Shown in pieces: positions 21,425-30,400 of a stretch of 33,864 nucleotides of DNA; within the stretch, counting starts at the first letter, position 1, and every line of letters starts with the position of its first letter. A model generated the notes under the pieces. It was not told the DNA's origin. It made no database searches and was given only the letters and a program-made list of their open reading frames with translations. A program made the translations under genes and the position numbers. This stretch comes from a virus, in IMG/VR virus record IMGVR_UViG_3300003702_000593, positions 1 to 33,864 of that record; one strand, written 5' to 3'.

Positions 21425-23192
21425 CTGCTTTAGTTATAGTAAAAACAATAGTTTAGATTTGACTAGTAGTAATTTGACACAACTTATCGGTACTAACGGT
21501 GTTGGTAAGTCGAGTATACCTTTGATACTTGAGGAGGTCTTGTACAACAAGAACTCAAAAGGAATCAAGAAAGCGGATATACAGAACCGATATTATAATC
21601 GAGGTTATAATATTTCCCTTAACTTTGCAGTTGAAGATGTACAGTACAAAATTGATGCTCGTAGAAGTCGTGGTGTAATTAAGGTAAAGTTGTTGAAAAA
21701 TGGCAAGAACATATCTTCTCATACCGCGACTAATACATACAAAACTGTTGAGGGCATTTTAGGTTTAGATTTTAAAACGTTCTCACAGTTAGTTTACCAG
21801 AACACCAATGCTAGTTTACAATTTTTGACTGCCACAGACGCGACAAGAAAGAAGTTTCTCATAGACCTATTTGCTCTTGAAAGATATTTGGACTTTCATG
21901 AGATATTCAAGAAAGGAGCAAAAGTAATAAACCACTCCGTTTTGATTGCGAGAGGCAAAGTACAATCAATAGAAAATTGGTTGCATAATAACAAACTCGA
22001 TAATAGTAACATACTTCCGATGAAAAAATTGGAAATTTCGTCGGACGCAGACGAAGAAGCATTACGTTCATTGTTAGTAGAATTTGAAAATATCTTATCT
22101 ACGAATAGAAAAATCTCAGAAAACCAGATGAAAAAGAAACTAATGGGACAGATCAAAATTCGGGATATCACAAATATAGTAAGACCCGATAGGATGAAGT
22201 GGGATGATCTTAGCAGAAAAATTGGGGAATACGACTTTGCAATACGACAATGTGAAGCCACAATCGACTCAATTAGTGGAATTGGCGCAGAGTGTCCGAC
22301 TTGTTCCCAACCTATATCTCCTGGATTTGTGGATCAGATGATAGAAGGAGCAGATAATAGTGCCCGCAAAATGACACAAAGCAGAGATAGTACAAGAAAA
22401 GAAATTGCACAAATTAAGGAAAGTGTGAGAAGGTATGAAGAAGCTATCGCCAAAAGGGACGAGTGGGGAAATTTACAACGCAGTATAGATAAAACTTTAT
22501 CCGATGAACCGATTGACGCGATTAGGCTTCAGGAAGATATTAAAGTTTTACAAGCTAAGATAAAGAAAGCAAGAAGTATGATACAAGAGATAATGCACGA
22601 AAATGAGAGACGTGCAACACAGAACACAAGGATACAAGTGATACAAGAACAGACACAAGAGTTTGAAACAGAACTGAATTCAATCGAAACAGAGCTTGGA
22701 AAAAATTCGGCAAAACTTGCAAATTTAGATATACTTAAACGCGCATTTAGTACAAGCGGACTTATAGCTTATAAGATTGAGAACCTTGTGAAAGATTTAG
22801 AAGACATGACTAATGATTACCTAGCAGAACTTAGTGATGGTCGTTTCAGTATAAACTTTGTTGTGAATAATGACAAATTGAATGTTGAAATAACAGATAA
22901 CGGAAAGACAGTTGCAATTACTGCCCTTTCTAGTGGTGAGTTGACGCGTGTGAATACTGCGACACTAATTGCAATTCGGAAACTAATGAGTAGTATTTCG
23001 AAGAGTCGCATCAATGTATTGTTTTTAGATGAAGTCATTAATGTATTAGACGAAGCGGGTAGGGAGAAGCTCGTTGAGATTTTACTTAAAGAAGAAGATT
23101 TAAATACATATGTAGTTTCACATGGTTGGACTCACCCTCTGCTAGAGAAAATTGAAGTAATTAAAGAGAATAACATATCGAGGTTAGAATGA
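21393..23192 (+). CDS. sbcC: SbcC/gp46-like Rad50 ATPase subunit
   Basis: 599 residues, partner of the SbcD-like nuclease. Walker A is LIGTNGVGKSS at 31-41. A long coiled coil is interrupted by a zinc hook with C301 and C304 (CPTCSQPISP), through which two subunits dimerise. The ABC signature is ALSSGELTRVN at 511-521 and Walker B NVLFLDEVINVLDE at 541-554, followed by a His switch (VVSHGWTH). All ATPase elements appear intact. GGAG and ATG at 21393 give a start inside the preceding gene's end. In T4 the gp46/gp47 complex resects ends for recombination-dependent replication and degrades host DNA. Confidence 0.92.
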   Translation: MITLGTLRWDDCFSYSKNNSLDLTSSNLTQLIGTNGVGKSSIPLILEEVLYNKNSKGIKKADIQNRYYNRGYNISLNFAVEDVQYKIDARRSRGVIKVKLLKNGKNISSHTATNTYKTVEGILGLDFKTFSQLVYQNTNASLQFLTATDATRKKFLIDLFALERYLDFHEIFKKGAKVINHSVLIARGKVQSIENWLHNNKLDNSNILPMKKLEISSDADEEALRSLLVEFENILSTNRKISENQMKKKLMGQIKIRDITNIVRPDRMKWDDLSRKIGEYDFAIRQCEATIDSISGIGAECPTCSQPISPGFVDQMIEGADNSARKMTQSRDSTRKEIAQIKESVRRYEEAIAKRDEWGNLQRSIDKTLSDEPIDAIRLQEDIKVLQAKIKKARSMIQEIMHENERRATQNTRIQVIQEQTQEFETELNSIETELGKNSAKLANLDILKRAFSTSGLIAYKIENLVKDLEDMTNDYLAELSDGRFSINFVVNNDKLNVEITDNGKTVAITALSSGELTRVNTATLIAIRKLMSSISKSRINVLFLDEVINVLDEAGREKLVEILLKEEDLNTYVVSHGWTHPLLEKIEVIKENNISRLE

Positions 23193-23422
23193 AAGATTTA
23201 GACGAAAATGATTTAAAACTGTGGAAAGAAGATGAGAAGAAGCTTTTCTCTAAACATTATCATACAAAACTATCCCACACACATGATCACGATGATCAGC
23301 ATCACGCACACAAACATGATAAACTAAATCATCCTCATGATCACGAACATGAGCATATCATTAAAATGTGGGGTGACGAAAGAGGTTATACAATAATAGG
23401 AGAAGAAGATGATGTTTGTTAA
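23189..23422 (+). CDS. Histidine-rich putative metal-binding protein, 77 aa
   Basis: 77 residues with 18 histidines, packed between residues 23 and 56 as alternating His-Asp/Glu runs (HYHTKLSHTHDHDDQHHAHK; HPHDHEHEH). Such stretches bind Ni, Co, Zn or Cu in UreE, HypB, CobW-type and zinc-transporter proteins. There is no signal peptide, so it should stay in the cytoplasm. The acidic N terminus (MKDLDENDLKLWKEDEKK) and end (GEEDDVC) complete it. ATGA overlap with the sbcC stop, and overlap with the next gene, show it is in the operon. The metal and function are unknown; a cobalamin-dependent enzyme is encoded 1.8 kb downstream. Confidence 0.65.
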   Translation: MKDLDENDLKLWKEDEKKLFSKHYHTKLSHTHDHDDQHHAHKHDKLNHPHDHEHEHIIKMWGDERGYTIIGEEDDVC

Positions 23423-23594
23423 TCCATTAAAATATTGGCAGGATAGAATAAAGTTCCAAGTTATGGTTAAGTCAATTCCATTAAAAGTTTGGTGGGATAA
23501 AGTTTTACATAAGAAGTTCCATATAGGATGGGTCTTTCTTGTATTAACTATAGGAATGATAACGTGTATAATAATACTATCTAAATTAGTATGA
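23409..23594 (+). CDS. Small membrane protein, 61 aa
   Basis: Not recognised. A basic, tryptophan-containing N-terminal half (NPLKYWQDRIKF; LKVWWDKVLHKKFH) is followed by one hydrophobic helix at about 40-60 (WVFLVLTIGMITCIIILSKL). Two adjacent ATGs (23409, 23412) can start it. It overlaps the His-rich gene by 14 bases and the co-chaperonin gene by four. It could anchor the His-rich protein at the membrane, which would fit metal handling, but this is speculation. Confidence 0.55.
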   Translation: MMFVNPLKYWQDRIKFQVMVKSIPLKVWWDKVLHKKFHIGWVFLVLTIGMITCIIILSKLV

Positions 23595-23911
23595 GTGGAG
23601 TTGTCAAAATAAATTCTCTTCCAAAGCCATATGGAAAACACATATTGGTTAAACGAGAAGAACCAGAAGAAGAAGCAAGAGATAGTGGTATAATTATACC
23701 ATACGGACATAGAAAACTATCACAGCTTGGAGACATTATAGCTTTAGGTAGTCATAGTAGAACAACTAAGAAAGGTAAAAGAATACCTTTTGATGTTGAA
23801 GTAGGGGATCAAATTTTATTTAAGTGGCATGCAGCTACGACAGTATTAGAGTTTGATAATATTCAATATCTTCTATTAAAAGAAGATGATATAATAGTGG
23901 TGATCGATTAA
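23591..23911 (+). CDS. groES: GroES-like co-chaperonin (gp31-type)
   Basis: 106 residues, slightly longer than bacterial GroES. The pattern fits throughout: LPKPYGKHILVKREEPEEEA at 9-28, a mobile-loop region with DSGIIIPYGHRKLS at 31-44, GDIIALG at 47-53, FDVEVGDQILFKWH at 67-80 and YLLLKEDDIIVVID at 93-106. Phage co-chaperonins such as T4 gp31 replace host GroES on GroEL so that capsid or other phage proteins fold. The mobile loop, which contacts GroEL, ends in hydrophobic III as expected. ATGA overlap upstream and TAATG overlap downstream. Confidence 0.9.
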   Translation: MSGVVKINSLPKPYGKHILVKREEPEEEARDSGIIIPYGHRKLSQLGDIIALGSHSRTTKKGKRIPFDVEVGDQILFKWHAATTVLEFDNIQYLLLKEDDIIVVID

Positions 23912-24351
23912 TGGTAGATTCAAGAGCAAAGGGAGCAGCAGGGGAAAGACAAGTAAGAGATATATTAAGAAAATATACAGAGTTAGAATGGCAAAGAGTG
24001 CCTCATTCAGGTGCATTAAGTTTTATGAAAGGAGATGTATTCGTTCCAAATATACATAATAATTATTGTGTAGAAGTAAAGTTTTATAAACACAGTCATT
24101 TTAACGATAAGGTACTAACAAATAGTACAAATCCATTTATTAGTTGGTGGGATCAAACAACAAAACAAGCTAAATTAGCTGGAGCAAAACCCATACTATT
24201 TTTTAAATATAATAGAAGTAAGATTTTTGTGGCTACAAGAGATAAACCAGAAGTAATAAAAAAATATATGTATGTTAGTCATTTAGATTGTTATGTAATG
24301 GAATCAACTAGCTGGCTTACGTATGAAGAACCGAGATTTATAAATGGCTAA
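23911..24351 (+). CDS. PD-(D/E)xK nuclease, Hjc/RecB-like, putative junction resolvase
   Basis: 146 residues. The N terminus SRAKGAAGERQVRDILRKY (with Glu12) is the typical first helix of archaeal Hjc and phage resolvase-like nucleases. The catalytic core is KGDVFVP with Asp42 and CVEVKFYKH with Glu55 and Lys57, forming E-(x)n-D-(x)n-ExK. The later segment WWDQTTKQAKLAGAKPILFF is also typical. It should cut branched DNA or Holliday junctions during genome processing. Its neighbours (SbcC/D and FEN exonuclease) agree. A general restriction-like nuclease is the alternative. It overlaps the exonuclease gene by eight bases. Confidence 0.82.
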   Translation: MVDSRAKGAAGERQVRDILRKYTELEWQRVPHSGALSFMKGDVFVPNIHNNYCVEVKFYKHSHFNDKVLTNSTNPFISWWDQTTKQAKLAGAKPILFFKYNRSKIFVATRDKPEVIKKYMYVSHLDCYVMESTSWLTYEEPRFING

Positions 24352-25186
24352 AACATTTACACAGTTAGGTGCAAAAGCACCAAGAAATAGAGTACTAGTA
24401 ATAGATGCTTTAAATTTAGGTTTTAGATGGAAACACCAAGGAAGAACGGATTTTCGAGAAGATTATATAAGTACAGTAAAATCCTTTGCTAGATCGTATA
24501 ATTGTGGAACAATAATTATTACAGCGGACAAGGGAAGTAGTGAGTATAGAAAAGAAATATATCCTGAGTATAAATTAAATCGTAAAGAAAAATACGCAAA
24601 ACAAACCGAAGAAGAGAAACAAGCATTTTTAGATTTCTTCAAAGAACTAGAAGCAACACTAAAATTGATGAATAAACAATGGTTAGTTTTACAATACGGG
24701 GGAGTTGAAGCAGATGATTTAGCTGCTTATATAGTGCGAAATCTAGAGAAATATGACATGTCTCACATCTGGTTAATAAGTACTGATAGAGATTGGGATT
24801 TATTAATTAGTGAAAAAGTGTCAAGATTTTCATATATAAATAGAAAAGAAACAACTTTTTCAAATTGGAAAGAAACACATAATTATAATGTAGAAGATTA
24901 TATTACAATTAAATGTTTAATGGGAGATTCAGGAGATAATATTAAAGGTATTACAGGGATCGGACCAAAAAGAGCGGAGATATTAGCTAATGAATATGGT
25001 ACAGCATTTGACATATATGATGCATGTCCTATTGATAGTAAATATAAATATGTCCAAACTTTAAATGAAAATGCTGATGTGCTACTGCGCAATTATGAGA
25101 TAATGGATTTATTATCATTTTGTGAAGAAGCAATAGGAACTGACAATGTAGTTAGTATCGATAATTTATTATCAAGCCATACTTAA
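24344..25186 (+). CDS. 5'-3' exonuclease / flap endonuclease (FEN, T4 RNase H type)
   Basis: 280 residues, the size of phage FENs that remove RNA primers and 5' flaps. Metal-binding acidic residues are in place: VLVIDALNLGFR (D21), IIITADKG (D62), GVEADDLAAYI (E122, D124, D125), LISTDRDWDLL (D147? region 146-153) and MGDSGDNIKG (D195, D198). The helix-three-turn-helix DNA-binding part is GITGIGPKRAEILANEYG at 202-219. Arg/Lys-rich YRKEIYPEYKLNRKEK at 68-83 is the helical arch. AAGGAG of the next gene sits at its stop. It matches T5 D15 in role and in its place near SbcC/D. Confidence 0.92.
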   Translation: MAKTFTQLGAKAPRNRVLVIDALNLGFRWKHQGRTDFREDYISTVKSFARSYNCGTIIITADKGSSEYRKEIYPEYKLNRKEKYAKQTEEEKQAFLDFFKELEATLKLMNKQWLVLQYGGVEADDLAAYIVRNLEKYDMSHIWLISTDRDWDLLISEKVSRFSYINRKETTFSNWKETHNYNVEDYITIKCLMGDSGDNIKGITGIGPKRAEILANEYGTAFDIYDACPIDSKYKYVQTLNENADVLLRNYEIMDLLSFCEEAIGTDNVVSIDNLLSSHT

Positions 25187-25196
25187 GGAGTAGAAG

Positions 25197-27161
25197 ATGG
25201 CAAGTACAAGAGCGCAAGTAGTTACTAGACGTACCTACAATAGACCATTAAATATAGAAGGAACATTATTTGAAACATGGGAACAAACCATTGGTAGAGT
25301 AATAGCTCATCAAAAATGGTTATGGGAAAGAGCAAAAGGAGAAACTCGCCTTAATAGTGAAGAATGGAATGAGTTAGTAGAGTTACAAGGATTATTAGTA
25401 TCAAGAAAAGCCTTAATGGCAGGTAGAACTTTATGGTTAGGAGATACAGAAATATCTCGTAGACGAGAAAGTTCTATGTTTAATTGTTCTTTTACAATAG
25501 TAGAAACAGTATATGACTTAGTAGATGTTCTATGGCTTTTATTACAAGGTTGTGGAGTAGGGTTTAAACCTATTACTGGAACACTTAATGGTTTTTATAA
25601 GCCAATAGAAGATATACAAGTGATTCATACTCAACGAACAGGAAAGGGTGGTATAGAAGATAATGTAGAAACATGGAATCCTGATACTAAAATATGGACT
25701 CTGACTGTTGGAGATTCTGCGGAAGCATGGGCAAAAAGTGTTGGAAAACTATTAGCTGGAAAATATCCTGCAAAGAGATTAATACTTAACTTTTCTGAAA
25801 TAAGACCTGCAGGAGAAAGATTAAGAGGATACGGTTGGATTTCTTCTGGAAGCAAAGCAATAGGTAAAGCCTATTTTCAAATAGCTAAGATATTGAATCT
25901 AAGGAGTGGAAATCTTTTAAGAAAGATGGATATTCTAGATATAGTAAATTGGTTAGGAACTGTATTATCTTCACGAAGAAGTGCAGAACTTGCTTTATTT
26001 GATTATGGAGAACCTGAGTGGGAAGATTTTGCAGTAGCTAAAAAAGACTGGTGGACTAATGGTAATGAACAAAGACAGCAAAGTAACAATTCTTTATTAT
26101 TTAGGTACAAACCAAAGAAAGAAGAATTGGGACATATCTTTGAATTAATGGCAGATTCTGGTGGTTCTGAGCCAGGTTTTATAAACGGTGTAGCTGCACT
26201 AGAACGAGCCCCATGGTTTAAAGGAGTTAATCCTTGTGCTGAAATCTTACTAGGAAATAAAACATTCTGTAATCTAACAGAGGTTGACTTAGGAAAATTT
26301 GCAGGAGACCATGCTGGATTAATTAGAGCTTTGAAACTGATTGCGAGAGCAAACTATCGTCAAACTTGTGTAGATCTTCGTGATGGAGTTCTACAAGAAG
26401 CTTGGCATCTTAATAACCAATTCCTACATTTATGTGGGGTAGGGCTAACTGGAATAGCTAGAAGGAGGAACTTAGGAGCTTATGATTACAAACAAATGCA
26501 AAGAGTCACAACCTCAGCCGCATATCGTATGGCTGATGAACTGGATCTTCCCAGACCAAAAAATGTTACAACTGTCAAACCATCGGGAACTCTTAGTAAG
26601 ATTATGGACACAACTGAAGGTGTGCATAAGCCTCTTGGTAAATATATCTTCAATAACATTAATTTTTCTAAGCACGATCCTCTTATTGGTATTTTGCGTA
26701 GTGCTAATTATAATGTATTCGATCACCCTACTGATCCAGAAGGGATATTGGCTACTTTTCCAATTGCTTACGAAGATGTTGAGTTTGATAGGAGAGGTAA
26801 GAAAGAAGTTAACATGGAATCGGCAATAAGCCAATTAGAAAGATATAAACTATTACAGAATAATTGGTGTCAACAAAATGTTAGTGCAACAATTAGTTAT
26901 AGTCCAGATGAAGTCTCTGGTATAATAGATTGGTTATATCATAATTGGGATCAATATGTTGGAGTAAGTTTTATTTATCGGAATGATCCAACTAAAACGG
27001 CAAAAGACTTAGGTTACTTATATCTACCACAGGAAGTAGTAACTAAAAAAGAATACGATAAGTATGTGGAAAGGCTTCTCCCTATTGATTTGGAAAGTGC
27101 AAATACTTTTGAAGAAATAAAGGATGAAGAATGTATAACGGGCGCTTGCCCAATAAAGTAG
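25197..27161 (+). CDS. nrdJ: Ribonucleotide reductase class II, adenosylcobalamin-dependent (monomeric type)
   Basis: 654 residues. Class II enzymes make deoxyribonucleotides with coenzyme B12 and need neither oxygen nor a separate radical subunit. Visible elements are the redox cysteine C97 (MFNCSF), GCGVGFKP at 118-125, the RPAGERLRGYGWISSGSKAI region at 203-222 typical of the monomeric Lactobacillus-type triphosphate reductase, the catalytic loop NPCAEILLG at 345-353 with C347 and E349, C358 (FCNLTEVD), the VKPSGTLSK loop, and the C-terminal shuttle cysteines C646 and C651 (CITGAC). No R2 or NrdI gene is nearby, in line with class II. AAGGAG precedes the ATG. It depends on B12 from the host or environment. 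Confidence 0.94.
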   Translation: MASTRAQVVTRRTYNRPLNIEGTLFETWEQTIGRVIAHQKWLWERAKGETRLNSEEWNELVELQGLLVSRKALMAGRTLWLGDTEISRRRESSMFNCSFTIVETVYDLVDVLWLLLQGCGVGFKPITGTLNGFYKPIEDIQVIHTQRTGKGGIEDNVETWNPDTKIWTLTVGDSAEAWAKSVGKLLAGKYPAKRLILNFSEIRPAGERLRGYGWISSGSKAIGKAYFQIAKILNLRSGNLLRKMDILDIVNWLGTVLSSRRSAELALFDYGEPEWEDFAVAKKDWWTNGNEQRQQSNNSLLFRYKPKKEELGHIFELMADSGGSEPGFINGVAALERAPWFKGVNPCAEILLGNKTFCNLTEVDLGKFAGDHAGLIRALKLIARANYRQTCVDLRDGVLQEAWHLNNQFLHLCGVGLTGIARRRNLGAYDYKQMQRVTTSAAYRMADELDLPRPKNVTTVKPSGTLSKIMDTTEGVHKPLGKYIFNNINFSKHDPLIGILRSANYNVFDHPTDPEGILATFPIAYEDVEFDRRGKKEVNMESAISQLERYKLLQNNWCQQNVSATISYSPDEVSGIIDWLYHNWDQYVGVSFIYRNDPTKTAKDLGYLYLPQEVVTKKEYDKYVERLLPIDLESANTFEEIKDEECITGACPIK

Positions 27162-27170
27162 GAGATTAAA

Positions 27171-27413
27171 ATGGTTACAGAAGTCACAGACCAAGAACCC
27201 GTATTAGTACTCAACGACAAAAAATATATAATTAGTGATCTTAGTGATGAAGCTAAGTATTGTGTTGCTCAATTACAGAGTGTACAAACTCAAATAGGCA
27301 ATGCCCAAGCTTCATTAGATGTCCTTCAAATGGCTTCAGTAGGATTTACTGATAGATTGACTGAATTTGTCGAAAGTAAAGATACAGAACCAGAAGAAGA
27401 AACGGTTAATTAA
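27171..27413 (+). CDS. Small phage protein, DUF6447-like
   Basis: 80 residues. LVLNDKKYIISDLSDEAKYC at 12-31 followed by a helix with QLQSVQTQIGNAQASLDVLQ at 34-53 fits a small family common in marine phages (I recall DUF6447), in which a short beta hairpin leads into a coiled coil. No function is known. An acidic tail ends the protein (KDTEPEEETVN). GGAGA at 27162-27166 is the Shine-Dalgarno. It is the last gene of the rightward operon and is followed at once by a terminator. Confidence 0.65.
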   Translation: MVTEVTDQEPVLVLNDKKYIISDLSDEAKYCVAQLQSVQTQIGNAQASLDVLQMASVGFTDRLTEFVESKDTEPEEETVN

Positions 27414-27415
27414 AG

Positions 27416-27441
27416 AAAAACCCGCTTAATGCGGGTTTTTT
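27416..27441. terminator. Bidirectional terminator between convergent operons
   Basis: CCCGC at 27421-27425 and GCGGG at 27431-27435 form a stem around TTAAT, with AAAAA before and TTTTTT after it, so it can end transcription from both directions. It lies between the rightward replication operon and the leftward tail-fibre genes. Confidence 0.9.
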
Positions 27442-27462
27442 ATAATATAAAAACTATATTTA

Positions 27463-30400
27463 TTATCCTTCTAGAACAGCTATTCTAGCTTCTAGTTCTT
27501 GTATTGCTTTAACTGCGTGAGTTAAAATTGCCATTGCTTTAACTCCTTTCCTTCCTTCTACTCCTGATACAGCTTCTTCAAAAACAGTTTCTACTTCTTG
27601 TGCTACAAATCCTGCTTGTCCAGTTCCTACTCCACCTACGTCTCCTCCCGTTTTCCAATCAAAAATTCTTGGTCGTAATGCTTTAATCACAGTTGTTCCA
27701 TCAGATAAGTCTAGTATATTTTCTTTTAGTGCTATATCTGAAGTATCATTCATAACACCATAAATACCACCAGTCTGTAATGACAATTTAGTAGAACTAT
27801 TATCAACTAATTTCCAATTTATTACTTGACCAGATGATGTACTGGTCGCCTCTAATTCAATAGATGACTGAATATAACCACCACCTGTGGGTCCGTTTGG
27901 TCCTGAAGCAAATTTAATTCCAACATTATCTGCGTGATCACTACAATCAGCACCAATCAAAATATGATTAGGAGTATCATTTGAAACTGTCTGAAAAGAA
28001 GTGTAAGTATCAGGATTCATTGCATCTGTAGTACTGCCTATCATAACGCGTCCAGAAGAATCAATACGCATTTTTTCTGCAGCAGCAGCAGCACCAGCAC
28101 CTGTATAAAAGGTAAGAGCTGTTTGTGATGAGGTGCCTTCTATTACGGACAGAATTTTGGTTCTTACAGTATCTGCACCAGAAAATGCAGAATCTTCGTT
28201 AATAGACCATTCAATACCACCTACAACATCACCAGCAACAGCTGCACCACTTGAATCATATTGCTCAAATCTAATTTTCGGAGCTGCATCTCTCTCATAA
28301 ATATGTAGAAGCTCATCAGGAACTGCATCTCCTCCAATTACAACTTTACCTGTTTGACATTTAAGAGTGACATTACTAGAACTTCCTGAATCCCAAATAC
28401 CCATATATGTACTTCCTGAATGCTCATATCCAAACATTCCTCTAAACGAAGAACCATTTTCAGTAAATATGATACGCATATCATTATCACCTTGAATATG
28501 CATAACAGAAGAAGCAATTGATGCTGCAACTGAACTAGTGCTAAATCCACCCGAATCATCATGGACTTCAAATTTGGCGGTTGGACTCGCAGTTCCTATA
28601 CCAATTTTTCCGTCATGCTTAATTACCATATGGCTTGGACAAGATGAACCGCCATCAGTAGATGTTCTAAATGATAGCAAACCACCAGAAGTGTCATCAT
28701 CCCAACCACCAGTTATAAAAGATAGTGGATATGTACCGCTATGACCACCAACAGCTGAAAACCCAATTCCTAAAGCTAGTGTTTCTCCAAGACCTAATGC
28801 ATTATTCATTAGTCTTATTACAGCTTTACTTGATGTATCAACTCTCATACCTAGTTGACTTGTTCCATAAACTTCTAATTGGGCTCCTGGGCTCGCAGTT
28901 CCTATACCAATTCGTTGAGTTTCATCAATCGTCATTGCAGTAACTAAAGCTGGTCCACTAGCGATACCTGTTTGAAAGTGCATAGCACCTGTATGTGTTG
29001 CACCAGGCTCAGTTGTAAAAATTCTTGCTGTCGCTGCAGCACTTCTAGCAAAGCTTAAAGCTGCTTGATCATGGGCAGAGTTTGAAATAGTTATTCCACC
29101 AATAGCACCACTTGATCTTACTTCTAACCAATCTTGAGGAGCTGTATCACCTATACCAACTTTTCCATTTTTTGTAATGGTCATGTGGGTTGTTAAGGTA
29201 CCATCTTTCTGAGTAGCAAACTTCATCATTGAAGAGGTTGTAGCATTACTATTCCATGAATTTTCTCCTGATACGGTTATCTCGGCTGCATTTAACAAAC
29301 CAGCGTCTGTTCTTTTACTTCTCCAAACTATTCCACTACCGTAACCACCATTTTGATTATTAGTTAATGTAAGTCCGACGGTTTGGTCTGTAGATGTTCT
29401 ATAAACTTCTAATTTATCTACTGGAGCTGCAATTCCTATACCAAGATTGCCCGCATTGGTAAGTCTCATTTTTTCAGTCCAAGTACTATTACTTGTTGTA
29501 AATGTTCCAAACTGAATACTCTCTGTGCTATCACAAGCTAATCCTAATGAATCAGCATCAAACATATCTTCACCAATATAGGAATAACCACCAAGTTTGA
29601 TAATGTCATCTACTGAAATACCCGTTGTAGTTGTAGCTAGTTTTGCAGAGCCATTATGATAAAGTCTTGCTTCACCATCTTGTGTTGCCCATATCATATT
29701 TTCATCCCCTGCAGCATTGAGTACATTAAAAATAGCTGCTCGGAACCTTAAATCACCTGTTCCAGATTGATGAATATATGAATGGGAGCCATCATGTTTA
29801 ATTGTTAAATCATTAGAGTTTCCCCATTTGACAGGTATATTATCTCCCATACTTAAACCACTAGTTAAAGAATTATCAAGAGTCATTGATACAGTAGTAA
29901 AATGCATTTTTTTAGTACCTGCAACGGTAAAAGCTAATTCATTAGTAGCAGATTGATACATTCCTGTATCTGCATCGCCACCAACTTGAAAACATGGAGC
30001 CGAAGCTGATCCATCAGTAGTAACTCTTATTGTACTAGCTACTCCTAATGTTCCTGCCATTGTAATATTAGTAGAATTAGCAAGAACTGCCATAGCCACG
30101 GTTCCTGCCCTATTGACTAGACTTATATCATTAGTACCACCATAACCATAAATCTGTGCACCCCATGAAGCATGTCCTCCTAATCTGGCTTCTCCACTAA
30201 TAGGAGTACTAGCTCCTCCTCGGATACGTATATTTGCAGATGCAATTGTATCTCCTGTAATATCTAAAGCACCCGCCAAAGTCACCTTTTGTGCGTTGTC
30301 AATAGTAACTGATGTCGTGCTTGCTTCTTTAATAAACAACGAACGTCCGTCTGGATAAACTATATTTAAGTCATTACTAGCTGCAGTTGTAAGACTTCCA

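Noticed and set aside
24834-24841. TATAAATA, a T4 late promoter-like motif (similar ones near 2498 and 19521).
   Set aside because: All lie within coding sequence of AT-rich genes where the motif is expected by chance, and none sits before a gene start at proper spacing.
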